64,000 nucleotides of DNA from Maniola hyperantus (Eukaryota; Arthropoda; Insecta; Lepidoptera; Nymphalidae): positions 13,961,196 to 14,025,195 of the forward strand of contig NC_048547.1 of NCBI RefSeq assembly GCF_902806685.2. The letters are read 5' to 3'. The position numbers and the translations under genes were made by a program. Of the stretch, positions 29,481-41,115 are shown piece after piece; position 1 is the stretch's first letter, and the number at the start of each line of letters is the position of its first letter. The notes under the pieces were generated by a model. The model had not been told where the DNA came from. It saw nothing but the letters and a program-made list of their open reading frames with translations, and made no database searches.

Positions 29481-30809
29481 CTCTTACTGGTTCTACTCTG
29501 GTACTGGTAAATGCATTTGACCATTCAAAAGTACTTGTAAAAGTTTAATTGATATTATGTTTAAATTTATTTATTACATACAAATCTTTCCTCTTTATAA
29601 TATTAGAGTAGATCTACCCGCAAATATTCGTAAGATAAGGTAGTTTCTCACGAGTTATGATAAACCTTTCTAGGAAAGAATATGGATCGAATAACTCAGT
29701 CTTTTGTATAGGGATAGAGAGAGGGACAGGTAAGCAATTGCTCGTGGCCTCTCATTGATGCTGGACTGAAATCTTTAGCTCATCTTAAAGGCTCATGAGT
29801 CGTGATAAACGGCTTCTCCATTTGTAATTCTACTTCTGTAGGGCTATAACTATTTGGAGATTTTGCCATCAGTCCGTCGACATTTCACCAGGAAGACTCA
29901 GGAGTTTGCTTTTATAATTTATCCACAACCACATGTGATATATAAAGTTAAATGAAGGCCCCCACATCACCGACAGCTAATACCTACCTACTATTCCAAA
30001 AAACAAGTAAAATTTTCTCGAAGATTTCTTATACTTAATGCAAATCAGATCCGCCATTATATCGTTTTCATGAAGTAAATTCTAAATTGTCGTGCAAAAT
30101 TAGCACTATTATATTCACCTAGCAACAGTAACATAAGTTATATTTCCAAGATATTACTTAGAATTTTGTTCGTAATAAATTCATATGCCACGATGATGTC
30201 ATGACGACGTCAACTCAAGACGAAGAATCTGAATCAAGATGGTTCGGTTAAAACTTTTTGTTATTCGTTTTATTCGCGAACGGTTTTAACCGTCATTTTG
30301 TCCCTATCCCTGTCTTCGCGGTGGGAAGGAGAGGGACGGAACAGATTTCCTGTTTCGCTAATGCGTCTGCGGCTTTCGTTTTCGGTCTTGGTACTTTTAT
30401 TTTCGATATTATTAAGGTAGCAACTACCAAGCAGCGATTATTTTTGCGAACCAGTCGGTAAAATGCAATTAGCGATATGTGAAGTAGGTACATTTGCAAC
30501 TAAGAGATTAAAAATTAATTTATTGTTTTTACATTACCCTCAGGGACAGTAATTATTATCATCATATTATTATTATATCCTTCTAACGTCTCCATAGGTA
30601 TATTCTTGTCTTCTTTATGTTTATTCTTCTCTAACATACCATCTTTTTGGTTTCGTCTCTCTCAACTGCAATTATGTTTCTCATCTATTTACCCGACTGT
30701 GACAAAGTCTCAGACGACTATAGTGGCCTGTTATACTATCAATATTATCACGCGATACCAGATCCTTAATATGTTGTTGAAATCCTGCGATACCAGAATC
30801 GCGATCTAT
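29481..30809. other. ERM intron, nothing recognised
   Basis: Open frames on both strands near 30258-30499 overlap each other and lack any recognisable domain. No repeat family was identified in this 1.3 kb. Confidence 0.35.
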
Positions 30810-30989
30810 ACCTACTAATATTATAAATGCGAAAGGGTGTTTGTTTATCCTTCCTTCACGCCCTAACTAAGCAACCAGTCGGCTTTATTTATGGCATAGA
30901 CATAGTTGAAAGGACGGAGAGTAACATCTTCCACAGGCGGCTACTTTTTATCCCGGAAAATCAGTGTTCCCACGCGGGCATCAGCTAGT
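30810..30989 (+). mobile_element. Helitron-like element, family B
   Basis: CTACTAATATTATAAATGCG, TTCCTTCACGCCCTAACTAA, TACTTTTTATCCCGGAAAAT and CACGCGGGCATCAGCTAGT. Half of the terminal hairpin is deleted. Confidence 0.75.
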
Positions 30990-31030
30990 ACACCGATATT
31001 GTAGCACCCCCCCTCCGTTTTTTTTAAATA

Positions 31031-31204
31031 TTTAAAAAAAAAATATTAGCCATGTTAAATGACAAATATCCCCATTTACTCTCCAACTAAGCGTCAAGCT
31101 TGTGCTAGGAGTAGACGTACGACAATAGTGCAACGGGTGGGGTTTGAACCGTCGACCTTTCGGTTTTTAGTCCACTCCTTTACACGTTGAGCTATTGCGG
31201 CTCT
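31031..31204 (-). mobile_element. tRNA-Phe-derived SINE, copy 2
   Basis: Reverse complement with TATTAGCCATGTTAAATGAC (tail side), ACGACAATAGTGCAACGGGT and CACGTTGAGCTATTGCGGCT (head side). The A-rich tail is on the left. The anticodon loop region reads CTAAAAAC on the minus strand. Confidence 0.85.
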
Positions 31205-31460
31205 TAAAAAAATGGCTTGGTTTAATGATTTCAAACCATATCGCATCAACCTCTCAAGTACATAATATCAATAACATTGCGGTTGTAAATTCCATTATAA
31301 CCTTATCAGTGGATTTCGTAAAACCACCTGCATTCCACGTACGAACGCCGTGATTAGGTACAGTGAATAGTATCTAATCCGTAATCTATTGCTTCGTCTT
31401 AGGCGATCACAATTGCTGACAAGCTAATTATTATGTTATAGGCTTATTTAATTGTATTTA
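31205..31460. other. ERM intron, nothing recognised
   Basis: Short AT-rich spacer between a SINE and a family E repeat. Confidence 0.4.
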
Positions 31461-31892
31461 TAGGGTTACCTCAAAAAGAAAAACGGAAACCTTATAGGAT
31501 CACTTTGTTGTCTGTCTGTCTGTCGGTCTGTCAATTAACCTACAGGGTATGTACTTCTCGTTGACCTAGAGTCATGAAATTTGGCAGATATGTAGGTCTT
31601 ATAGCAGACATAAGGGGAAAAATCTGAAAACCGTGAATTTGTGGTTACATCACACAAAAAAATTAAATTGTGGTCATGAACTAATAATTAGTGTTTTCAA
31701 TTTTCGAAGTAAGATAACTACATTGAGTGGGGTATCATATGAAAGGTATTCACCTGTGCATTCTAAAACAGATTTTTATTTATTTTTATGCATAATGGTT
31801 TTTGAATTATCGTGCACAATCTCGAAAAAATACGACTGTAGTACGTACGGAAGCCTCGTTGCGCGAGCCTGACTCGCACTCAGCCCGTTTTT
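31461..31892 (+). mobile_element. interspersed repeat family E, complete copy
   Basis: Runs uninterrupted from TAGGGTTACCTCAAAAAGAA through CACTTTGTTGTCTGTCTGTC, AGTCATGAAATTTGGCAGAT, GTGGGGTATCATATGAAAGG and CGAGCCTGACTCGCACTCAG to a T run. Useful as the empty-site reference for the insertions at 9321 and 45053. Confidence 0.8.
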
Positions 31893-32455
31893 CATAACAT
31901 GATGAGTATCAAAAATACCTTTAACAAATGAGGCAAAGGTATTCTCAGATAAAATAGACTTAGTACCTACCTATAAAGATTTGGATATTCAAAAGAAAAA
32001 AAAAGATTCCTATTGAAGACGATCCAACATTATAATGAGATTAAAATATAAGATAGGGGCCAGCGGAAAAACGTTAATATCAACTATTTAATAAGTTTTT
32101 TGCTGATGTGTTTTTGTTGAGACAAGTAGTGTTTCCAACAAGGAAGAACCTTGAAAATTCAGTTAGACAAGTGCTAAGTATGTAAAAATATTGTAAATGT
32201 TGGATAATTAAACTATTTGATATTCATGCAACATATGGTAAAGGACATATTTTAATATATATCGATAGTATAATAGTTTTTTGTTAATTAGTTATTTTAT
32301 CAAATAATAAATTTATCATCTATTATTTTGTAAAATCGCGAATTTGAAAAACAAATTATTTGTTGAAATAATAAATTTTTAAATGATATTTTAACATTCA
32401 GCAAATTTGCAAAGTAAAACATTTGTGAATAGAATATTTGTCAAATGATCTTTTT
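31893..32455. other. ERM intron, nothing recognised
   Basis: Very AT-rich; no ORF or repeat family recognised. Confidence 0.4.
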
Positions 32456-33437
32456 AACCGACTTCAAAAAAAGGAGGAGGTTCTCAATTCGTCGGAATCT
32501 TTTTTTTTATTTTTTTATTTTTTATGTATGTTCCCCGATTACTCGAAGACGCCTGGACCGATTTTGAAAATTCTTTTTTTGTTTGAAAGGGTATACTTCA
32601 AAGTTGGTCCCATTTAAATTTGGTGAAGATCTGATGAACATCTTCGAAGATAGATACTGGAACTCCTCAACGGATAAGAGTAAATTGCTCGCGATCAGTG
32701 TAATAGCTTAGTAAACAGTAGATTTTTAACCAGTCATAGCATAACTCCATGGGGCCACTAAAAATTGTGAAATAAATTTTTTTTACAAAAAAAATAAAAA
32801 CCGACTTCGATACACAAACACTAAAAATTGAAAAATAATTTAATTTATTACCGAATATCTTATGTATACAAGAGTTAATATAGTTCCATAATAATATTTT
32901 TTGGGGTCGGTGCCAATGAGGTGCCATTGTGGAGTCTCATAAAAATATGAAGTCTAGACAATTCGCGCAGCTGAAGCTAATAGGCTACTTGACAATTTTT
33001 TTAAGTTGGTCTTAAATGGTTAATATTTGTCCTATTATATCAAAAAAATTAACACTATATTTTTTGCGCCCTAAAAACCGTAAAACTTTAATTTAAAAAA
33101 ATATTTTTCTTAGACAGGTGAAAACACTGTCGGCCATGTTTGGCCGATAGATTATCTGTGCTCTGACGTCATGCATTTGTAAACAAAGTTTTACGGTTTT
33201 TATTGCGCAAAAAAATATATTGTTAATTTTTTTGATATAATAGGACAAATATTAACCATTTAAGACCAACTTAAAAAAATTGTCAAGTAGCCTATTGGCA
33301 CCGGCACCAAAAATATTATTATGGAACTATATTAACTCTTGTATACATAAGATATTCGGTAATAAATTAAATTATTTTTCAATTTTTAGTGTTTGTGTAT
33401 CGAAGTCGGTTTTTATTTTTTTTGTAAAAAAAATTGT
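32456..33437. mobile_element. foldback element FB with nested inner MITE
   Basis: From ACCGACTTCAAAAAAAGGAG (reverse of the end at 4190) through the 32766-32905 arm, to the inverted arm 33309-33437 ending CGAAGTCGGTTTTTATTTTT. The order is that of the units at 1.7-2.4 kb in reverse orientation. A second palindromic element interrupts the spacer at 32981-33294. Confidence 0.85.
32981..33294. mobile_element. inner palindromic MITE inside FB
   Basis: Arms TAGGCTACTTGACAATTTTT and AAAAATTGTCAAGTAGCCTA are inverted, and the symmetry continues inward (AAGTTGGTCTTAAATGGTTA; CTATATTTTTTGCGC; CGTAAAACTTTAA). The middle holds CACTGTCGGCCATGTTTGGC. No ORF. Confidence 0.85.
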
Positions 33438-33557
33438 AAAATGATATGTTTACTTGCGGTATACGACGTTTGTGATTTGATTAGTTTTTCAAAAGTTTTT
33501 GGTGAACTGATAATTTGTTATACGTTTTTTGTCAATCATTAGTGAACCATATATGCA

Positions 33558-33768
33558 ACTAGCTTATGCTCGCGGCTTCGTCCGCGTGGACTACACAAAT
33601 TTTTAACCCCTATTTCATCCCCTTAGGCGTTGAATTTTCAAAAATCCTTTCTTAGCGGATGCCCACGTCATAATAGCTATCTGCATGCCAAATTTCGCCA
33701 GTCCAGTAGTTTGAGCTTTGCGTTAATAAATCAGTCAGTCAGTCAACTTTTCCTTTTATATATTCAGA
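33558..33768 (-). mobile_element. Helitron-like element, family A
   Basis: CTAGCTTATGCTCGCGGCTT, TCCGCGTGGACTACACAAAT, CCCACGTCATAATAGCTATC and CAGTCAGTCAACTTTTCCTT. A small deletion removes part of CAGCCCGATCCG. Confidence 0.8.
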
Positions 33769-34186
33769 TAACCCCTTTGTTGGATAAATTAAATTGGCTA
33801 CCATTGATCATGACGGCTGTTCTCTGAATAAAAGACTCATTCGTACCTACAGGCTACACTCGGCCAGTTCATTTTCCTTATAAGAGCTATTTGTGGTTAT
33901 AATTATTTTGAGACGAATTTTTCATTATTATAATCATAAACGCGTCATCTTAGTTAGGTATTCGTCCCATTTCATATTTCCGAAATCTGGAAAACTAATC
34001 GATATCATCAAATATCTTAATCATAACAGACTTTACTTTCATACTATCTCGCTTTAAATTATTGTTTCTAATTTATTTGATTTATCTACCTCTAACACTT
34101 TGCGTAGATAATATGTGCATTTTAAGCAACTAAGGGTGGAGTTCGCAGACTCCAGGCCGTTTAAATGTTTTTACTGTTCACCACAT
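33769..34186. other. ERM intron, nothing recognised
   Basis: AT-rich; its last 60 bases might be a decayed SINE head (GGTGGAGTTCGCAGACTCC). Confidence 0.35.
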
Positions 34187-34365
34187 CTTTAACGGTGAAG
34201 GAAAAAATCTAGAGGAAACCTGCATGCCTGAGCGTTCTCCATAATGTTTTCGGCGGTATGTGAAGTTTGCCAATTCGCACTTGGCCTGCGAAAACTACGG
34301 CCAAACCCTTCTCATCTGATAAGAGACTCGTACTCAGTAGTGAGCCGGTGATAGGTTGTTTATAG
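34187..34365 (+). mobile_element. SINE family S2 tail portion
   Basis: TTTAACGGTGAAGGAAAAAA, GCATGCCTGAGCGTTCTCCA, TTGCCAATTCGCACTTGGCC and AGTGAGCCGGTGATAGGTTG. The head is lost. Confidence 0.75.
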
Positions 34366-35082
34366 TGAGATAATGATCTTGCAACATCTTTACATTACCA
34401 TAATCAGAACCACAATACACGTTATCTACAACCTTTACTTAATTCATCCGAGTATTTGTCCTGATTATTTCTTGCCTAGAAACGGCACTAGGTATATTCT
34501 GCTGACGATGACGTAAGAAAGTGATAATAACTGATTTATTTTTTATATACAATTTTATAACTATGATTACATATTTTATGTTCCACACGAACATTTTATG
34601 TAGCGTTAGTTGTCAAGGAAACCATGAGAAGTTAAAGTAAAAAATCACAATACCAGACGCCATTGTTATGCTATTTTTATATTGTCTTTTATATTGCAAA
34701 AAATTGTCTCTTTGCATGATGTCGTCAGATATAATTACTGTGACATTTGCTCCTTTATGTGTATCTTTGACACGTGTGGCTTATAATTATTTACTACCTA
34801 AGTATACGATTTTCTGAACTATAAAATTTTATTCACCTTGGCTAGTTAGCTGTCTAACAGTTTGAGGCATGAAAGAAACTGGTTAGAAAGTTTTGAATCA
34901 AATTCAAAAGGTCTCTAGTACCTACCCAAGGGCTACTTATGATGCTATGTTTCGCGCTTCATTGATTAAGTCGTTGTATTTCGTCCCTTTTTCATATCAA
35001 CGCAATTCAAAACAAGCCTTTTATGTTGAACTTGAAAAGTTAGTAACTTTTTGTTGGGATCTATTTCAGTGATTAATAGACA
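34366..35082. other. ERM intron, nothing recognised
   Basis: AT-rich; no ORF or repeat family recognised. Confidence 0.4.
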
Positions 35083-35396
35083 TTTCTCTGTGTTGTATCT
35101 TGCAAAGGTCACATTTGTCTCTGTTTTATATTTACATAGGTGAAATGTGACCTATGTAAAGATACAACAGAGACAAATAAAGAAACAGATACAAAATAAT
35201 GTGACAGAGGTCATATTATTTTGTCTCTGTTGTATCTTGACAAAGTTCACATTTCTCTGTGTTGTATCTTGACAAAGGTCACATTTGTCTCTGTTGTATC
35301 TTGACAAAGGTCTCATCTCTCTGTTGTATCATGACAAAGGTCACATTTCTCTTTGTTGTATCTTGACAAAGGACAAAGGTCACATACCTACTAGGT
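35083..35396. repeat. minisatellite with inverted unit
   Basis: The core TGTTGTATCTTGACAAAGGT CACAT recurs about six times between 35083 and 35390 with varying spacers (TCTCTG, TTGTCTC). One block near 35140-35215 carries it in reverse complement (GACCTATGTAAAGATACAAC AGAGACAAA). Apparent ORFs here are repeats. Confidence 0.85.
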
Positions 35397-35806
35397 TTTC
35401 TATTGCTGGCAAGACTTCTTCAGGTCGAATCCTGTGTGGTTTATTTGATCATCTGTTCACTTTAGCTTTGTTTATAATCCCAATTCTTGAATCTATTTTA
35501 GAATCACCTATCTACGATCTATTTGTCCTTAGCTGACCTGAAACGTAAACAAATTGCAGAAAACATTTTTTTGAGATACGCGTTACTGGCGCTTTTTTCC
35601 GAAGTTTTAAATGTTCGATAATGTTTAGTTTTTCCACTTGTATCATGGTTTAATTTTTATTTAGTGGTAAGTAGGTGAATGCGCCGTGTATTACAAATGT
35701 TTTCTTCTAGAAGCTACTTTTTTACCTTTTAAGTTACCTATCGAAAAAAGAATAAGTTGTATGTCGTTTCGTCGTTGCAAATTGTGCAGGAATCTTTGAC
35801 ACTGGG
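35397..35806. other. ERM intron, nothing recognised
   Basis: AT-rich; no supported feature. Confidence 0.4.
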
Positions 35807-35950
35807 TGAGATCTATAGAGCGCACTCTGACTTTGCTTAAACTTAAGACAGAGTTAAAACGAGACAGAGGTATATCTCTCGCATAAATCTGTCTCGTTTT
35901 AACTCAATCTTAAGTCTGATCAAAGTCAAAGTGCGCTCTTATAGATCTCA
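35807..35950. mobile_element. palindromic MITE (family M2)
   Basis: TGAGATCTATAGAGCGCACT and AGTGCGCTCTTATAGATCTCA are inverted ends. The core GTTAAAACGAGACAGAGG / CTGTCTCGTTTTAACT pairs around a short spacer with CTCTCGCATAAAT. The same core with different outer arms lies at 51991-52118. Confidence 0.85.
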
Positions 35951-36296
35951 GCCTTGAAGATTCCTCATGTGATCTTACGCTAGTACAGTGGCGTTAGGCG
36001 CTCATTCATTACTGGTTGTACTTGAATTTATTTGACGGTCGACATGCTCCGCGGACGTAGCCCCGTTTCACTTCGTTTCACTTACACTCTTCTTCGATTT
36101 CTTGAACGGCTTGCTGGCGTTTCTTGGATTTACTTGCATATGTATTAAGCTTAATACTATATTATTAAAATTGGTGAAATTCCGTCATTCAGATTCATAA
36201 TATTCAGCATAATAATGGAGTACCCTTGCCGTGTGCGTTTTCATTGCCTTGTTTTAATATTTTAATGAATGTACTTTACATTTCTTACCGGTCCTC
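35951..36296. other. ERM intron, nothing recognised
   Basis: No supported feature. CGTTTCACTTCGTTTCACTT at 36063 is a short direct repeat. Confidence 0.35.
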
Positions 36297-36415
36297 TATC
36301 TACGTCATAATAGCTATCGACATGCCAAATTTTAGTCCGATCCGTCCAGTACTTTGAGCTGTGCGTTGATAGATCAGTCAGTCAGTCAGCTTTTCCTTAA
36401 TTATAGTATATTTAG
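36297..36415 (-). mobile_element. Helitron-like family A, truncated
   Basis: TCTACGTCATAATAGCTATC, CCGATCCGTCCAGTACTTTG and CAGTCAGTCAGTCAGCTTTT survive; the hairpin end is lost. Confidence 0.75.
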
Positions 36416-36924
36416 ACTACAATCTTCCAAACTGAATAAATCCTTTTGCATCCTAATTCCTAAGGTAGCAAATCCTTTATTTCACACGACATTACATTAT
36501 GCTAGGTATCAAATTAAGTGTGTATTATATTCGAATCGTCTGTTAGTAACAATAAGTAAAAGAAACAAGTCCTCAAATCATTTGTCACCATAAAAGAACG
36601 AAGAAAAAAGTTTGAAAATAAAATATTTTGATCGGTTGAGATAGGAATATTAGTTTGGGATGAGTAAAGAACATTATACATAATAGTATGAGACGTCATA
36701 GGATGAATACGGAACAACCCGTATTGGGGTTAAAGGTGTATTCCCGTCTGTCGTTCAAGCACGTGGTGCAAACACCTGCCCAAGCACCTGTCCTGCAGTG
36801 AGCAGATAGCCTCGCCGTTGATTGACCAAATGTTACATGTTTTGTTTCGCTCGCTCCTAACGAGAAAGTTTCGTTTTACGATCTTTGAGTCGTTTACGTT
36901 TTGATGGCTTCATTCATATAGAAT
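36416..36924. other. ERM intron, nothing recognised
   Basis: Overlapping short frames on both strands, none resembling a protein. Confidence 0.35.
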
Positions 36925-37333
36925 ACTAGCTTATGCTCGCGACTTTGTCCGCGTGGACTACTAAAATTTAAAACTCCTATTTTACCCCTTTAGGGGTTGA
37001 ATTTTCAAAAATCCTTTCTTAGGGGATTTAGCGGATGTCTACAGTACGCGGCAGAAAGTAATGTACATAGACCTTTAGAATGACATTTCGGCTTTGTAGA
37101 ACATTGTTTTTGTCACTCCCCCCTATATGGCATTTTGTCGGTCTCAACGACAGAGAAAATGCTCTACAAATCAGCTATCTCCTTCTAAAGGTCGATGTGA
37201 ATTACTTTCTGCCGCGTACTGTACGTTATAATAACTATCTGCATGCCAATTTTCAGCCCGATCCATCCAGTAGTTTGAGCTGTGCGTTGGTAGTTCAGTC
37301 AGTCAGTCAGTCAGTCAGCTTTTCCTATATAGT
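36925..37333 (-). mobile_element. Helitron-like family A split by a MITE
   Basis: ACTAGCTTATGCTCGCGACT to TTAGCGGATGTC on the left and CGTTATAATAACTATCTGCA to the five-fold TCAG tract on the right are continuous in other copies; an M1 MITE sits between. Confidence 0.85.
37042..37221. mobile_element. palindromic MITE M1 with TA target duplication
   Basis: CAGTACGCGGCAGAAAGTAA and TTACTTTCTGCCGCGTACTG are inverted ends, flanked by TA at 37040-37041 and 37222-37223. The TA duplication suggests a Tc1/mariner-type transposase acting in trans. Confidence 0.88.
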
Positions 37334-37503
37334 ATTAGCCGATGCCCGCGACTTCGTCCGTATGGATTTTCTAAAATCTTTGATTTTCCGGGACGTAAGC
37401 TATCTCTGTACCAAATTTGGTTGAAATCGGTTGAACGGTTGGGCCGTGAAAGGCTAGCAGACAGTCAGACAGACACGCTTTCGCATTTGTAATATTATTT
37501 TAG
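37334..37503 (-). mobile_element. Helitron-like element, family B
   Basis: TTAGCCGATGCCCGCGACTT, TTGATTTTCCGGGACGTAAG, CGGTTGAACGGTTGGGCCGT and CACGCTTTCGCATTTGTAAT. In sense orientation it ends CGGCTAA, i.e. CTRR. Confidence 0.75.
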
Positions 37504-39129
37504 CGTTTAAACTACTACACACGTGCGTAAGCCGGGACAGATAGTATTTGTAATATTAGTATGGATAGAGAAGATAATTTGATCCTCGTTCGTTCTCGTT
37601 TTCACTTTCTTCTATGCGAATCTTTTCCATTATTTAGGAAAAGGTTATCCAAGTTTATTCGGTCATGACACTAAAGTGTGTCAAAATTAATTGTTACTTT
37701 ACATTGCCTTGAACCATGGACATAATATATTACTTCGTAAGCACAGGGCCATTGAACAAGCAAAATGACACCGAGTCATTGGTCCTAAATTGTTTATTTA
37801 GCACCAATGCAACCTCAGTGACGTCTGGACTTCAAACGGTCGTTCATTAGTATCTAAGAGGTGGCACTGATTTATTTGGTTTCAAAACCGTGAAAAATTT
37901 TGTTCGCTTGGGCATATCTTGTCATTTATATCGATGGCTTGAACATTACGTGTGCGTTTACCGACTTCCTGCCGTATTAGTGCCACGGCTCGTCATTTGC
38001 AATAATATCCATTGAAAATCGCCGTACTGTTCTCATGGCCGCTAACTCTTCATTATGAGATGTACACTGCACAGCTGTTTACGTAACATGCTAATCTCTT
38101 GTTGCCATGCAGATATTTATATTTATTTATTAGGACAACCAAAAATTGTTACATCTATACCAGTGGCGAAGGGTGAAAATCTGAAAAAGGGAAGCCGGAA
38201 AGGTACCTACCTACCTACTTACCTAAAAGAATATCAGCTGTTCCCCATCGATTAAAGACGCTTTTTGTTTTTCAAAACTCGATTTAGAAAAATTACTATC
38301 GTTACGTAACAAACAGGAAATCTGTTAAACAACAATCTATGTGAATTAAGGTAATTTCTGATGTTGACTTACCAAACTGAATCTAAATTACCGCGAACTT
38401 ACACTTATTAGTTATTAATCACTAGCCCCAATTCATTATATCAAAATAAAACACCACTAACAACTTTAAAAACAAACGTGCATGGACGCTTCACAAAAAC
38501 AAATAATAATCAATCAAAATCAATATCAAATCACCCTTCAAAATACAAAATAGTAGCATGTACCTGTTAAAATAATACTATTAATATAATTTTTAATTTG
38601 GAGATATAATACGGTAACTCGGATTCTAGCGGCTTACTTACGTCAAATTTGTCTGACCTGTCCGAGTTCCAAATTGGTGGGTTCCAACCGTAGAGCAAGA
38701 CAGACCTAGTTCGCTCCTTTCGCTTTCGCTAGGGAAATGAAAAAGATAAATACTAAGCAAAAATCTAACTAGGGAATCCGATATTTTACGGCTTGTATGG
38801 TGTAGGACTGTAGGTGTATGTTTCTTACCTACATTAGCTGTTATGCTTTTAACTTAAATTAGTAATAACTAAAACTAAAAAAAAATAAAAAAATTAGTAT
38901 TTGTGACGATCGAACCTTTGTATTTACGAACGTATTACCGAATTTATGTGAAAAGTACCTACTTACGCTATATTATGCCAATTCTTAAAGGGAAGCCGAT
39001 AGGAATCGTGTTATATTGACTCTTCGCCGCTGATCTATACATAGGTACTTAAATCAATACACACACACGCACACACATTAATAGATATACAACATATTAA
39101 AGTTGTCACAGCATTTGCTATAATAATAA
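37504..39129. other. ERM intron, nothing recognised
   Basis: About 1.6 kb with no recognised repeat or gene, among the longest such stretches in the window. Short frames lack domains. Worth comparing with related genomes for conserved elements. Confidence 0.35.
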
Positions 39130-39339
39130 AAATTTAAAAATAGGTAGAGAGTTGAAATTTTCACAGAATGTTTATTTCTCATGCGATGGTACGGAACCCA
39201 TCCAATAATTTGTTGTCTATACCTTCTTCTTCATCATTGTATGTTCCCGCCCGCTTATTCTTCTGTGTAGTATAAATATACAATATGGGTATATTGTATA
39301 ATTGTTTTATTTTATCCTTATTTTGAATAACTATCATTA

Positions 39340-39509
39340 CAGTACCCTTCAGAAAATGTTGTACATCGGGTTTTAAAACGAGCGGTTTCGTAGAGCGTCG
39401 TCTCTGCCGTTCAGACCGACAAAACGTCACAGGTATGAGTGATAGAGACAACGCTCTACGAAGCCGAAAACTCTTTCTACGATGTACAATATTTCCTGCC
39501 GGCTACTAT
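39340..39509. mobile_element. palindromic MITE M1, diverged
   Basis: CAGTACCCTTCAGAAAATGT TGTACATCG and CGATGTACAATATTTCCTGC CGGCTAC are inverted; the inner GTAGAGCGTCGTCTCT / AGAGACAACGCTCTAC matches the family. Ends are more diverged than in other copies. Confidence 0.75.
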
Positions 39510-39837
39510 ACTACTATAAACCGAATAAAAGAGAAAGACTGTACCTTTCGTTTGCAATACTTATTATTACTAGATCGATTGAATGACGTGAAAATATCAT
39601 ATCGAGTGAGCAAATAAAACTCATCGTGAAATTAATACTTTACTTTCACCGTTTCAGTTTCAAGAAAGTGAACATCGCGATGATTAATATTTTCGTGACA
39701 TGTTATCGCTTATAACGTTACGTAACTAATTAGTTGTTACTTGTTAGGTTATTATTTAACTTAATTTATTAATTTATCGGTAGAATGTATAAGGCTCTCA
39801 AACTGATATTCTAACTGTATGTCACTTGCATTCTCAT

Positions 39838-40330
39838 AAAAAAATTATTATTATTTATTTTCATTATATATTATTTACTCTCACGCCCGTGTACAAAATA
39901 CCTAGGATACATATAAAAGCCAAAAGAAATATAATATACTAGCTTATGCTCGCGACTTCGTCCGCGTGGACTACAAAATTTCAAAAACCTATTTCACCCC
40001 CTTAGGAGTTGAATTTTCAAAAATCCTTTCTTAGCGGATGCCTACGTCATAATAGCTATCTGCACGCCAAATTTCAGCCCGATCCGTCCAGTAGTTTGAG
40101 CTGTGCGTTGATATATCAGTCAGTCAGTCAGTCAGTCACCTTTTCCTTTTATATATATAGATTTACATACATAAACATAATAAACCTACACACACATTAC
40201 ATACATACATATTTGTACCGGGCGGAGGATTACACCCCGGCAGAGGAGACCAAACGGCCGGGGGTCAGGGCGACAGGATGAGAAACCGGCGGACTATCCT
40301 AGCGGAGTCCAGCAACACCGCTTTTTGCAT
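39838..40330 (+). mobile_element. repeat K, interrupted by Helitron-like A
   Basis: TTACTCTCACGCCCGTGTAC and ATATAAAAGCCAAAAGAAAT precede, and AAACCTACACACACATTACA and TTTGTACCGGGCGGAGGATT ACACCCCGGC follow, the Helitron-like copy at 39938-40161. The uninterrupted reverse copy is at 60540-60712. It may be a LINE 3' UTR. Confidence 0.8.
39938..40161 (-). mobile_element. Helitron-like element, family A, complete
   Basis: CTAGCTTATGCTCGCGACTT, TCCGCGTGGACTACAAAATT, TGCACGCCAAATTTCAGCCC, four TCAG units, CTTTTATATATATAGA. The repeat K copy at 60.6 kb shows the empty site. Confidence 0.85.
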
Positions 40331-40394
40331 CCTGGCTGCGAGCGAACTGCTACTGATTATTATTATCAACTTTGTTTTTGACCTATCATCATCA

Positions 40395-40672
40395 TCATCA
40401 GCCTGTGGACGTCTAGTTTTGGACATAGGCCTTCCCTAAAGAGCGCCACCACACCCGGTCCTCAGCCTTCCTCATCCAGCCACTTCCCGCCAGCCTCTTT
40501 ATATCGTCGGTCCATCGTGCTGGAGGGCGTCCCACACTACGCTTGCTTAAACGCGGTCTCCACTCAAGGACTTTCCGGCTCCAACGGCCATCGCCTCTAC
40601 GACAGCCATGACCTGCCCACTGCCACTTCAGCTTGCTAATAGTTTGGGCTATGTCAGTGTCAGTCAGTTTTG
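40395..40672 (-). mobile_element. RTE-type LINE 3' fragment
   Basis: The minus strand reads DIAQTISKLKWQWAGHGCRR, then GDGRWSRKVLEWRPRLSKRS, VGRPPARWTDDIKRLAGSGW and MRKAEDRVWWRSLGKAYVQ. It is open over about 95 codons and forms the RT C-terminus of an RTE-type element. No upstream RT remains. Confidence 0.88.
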
Positions 40673-40989
40673 ACCTATACGTACAGGTATTGAATTGGTT
40701 TTTGCTCAACTTGGCATGTACAAAAACTAAACGTATTTAATTTGTTTACACGAACATCAACCGCAGTAACTTCATCGTCAGTTGTTAAATAACATTTATT
40801 TCCTTAGATATTATTATTTATTAGCATTAAATAACAAATTTCTTAGCCTTACTCATCTTTCCTGTTTAATAGAATAACTCTTGTTGCTTCTTTTCCTCTA
40901 AAGTCTTAGAGGAAAAGAGCGAGCTGAAGGCATTAGGTATGGTAGAAGATGGATTCAGCAAGTAAAACCCAATTTTTCGATAAAAACTT

Positions 40990-41115
40990 TCCCTTCTAAT
41001 TAAGCGTGAAGTTTGTGCTAGGAGTAGGTATGACAATAGTGCAACGGGTGGGATTTGAACCGGCAATCTTTCAGATTTCAGTCCGCACCTTTAACCGTTG
41101 ATCTATTGAGGCTCT
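40990..41115 (-). mobile_element. tRNA-Phe-derived SINE, copy 3 (truncated)
   Basis: TTGTGCTAGGAGTAGGTATG, GGGTGGGATTTGAACCGGCA and TTGATCTATTGAGGCTCTC. The tail with TGGCTAATATTC is missing. Confidence 0.8.

Noticed and set aside
35083..35396. CRISPR-like array
   Set aside because: Units are variable, without unique spacers of constant length, and one block is inverted; in an animal genome this is a minisatellite.
40413..40709. 98-codon minus-strand ORF as a host gene
   Set aside because: It carries RTE-type RT C-terminal motifs and occurs as several decayed copies in the window.
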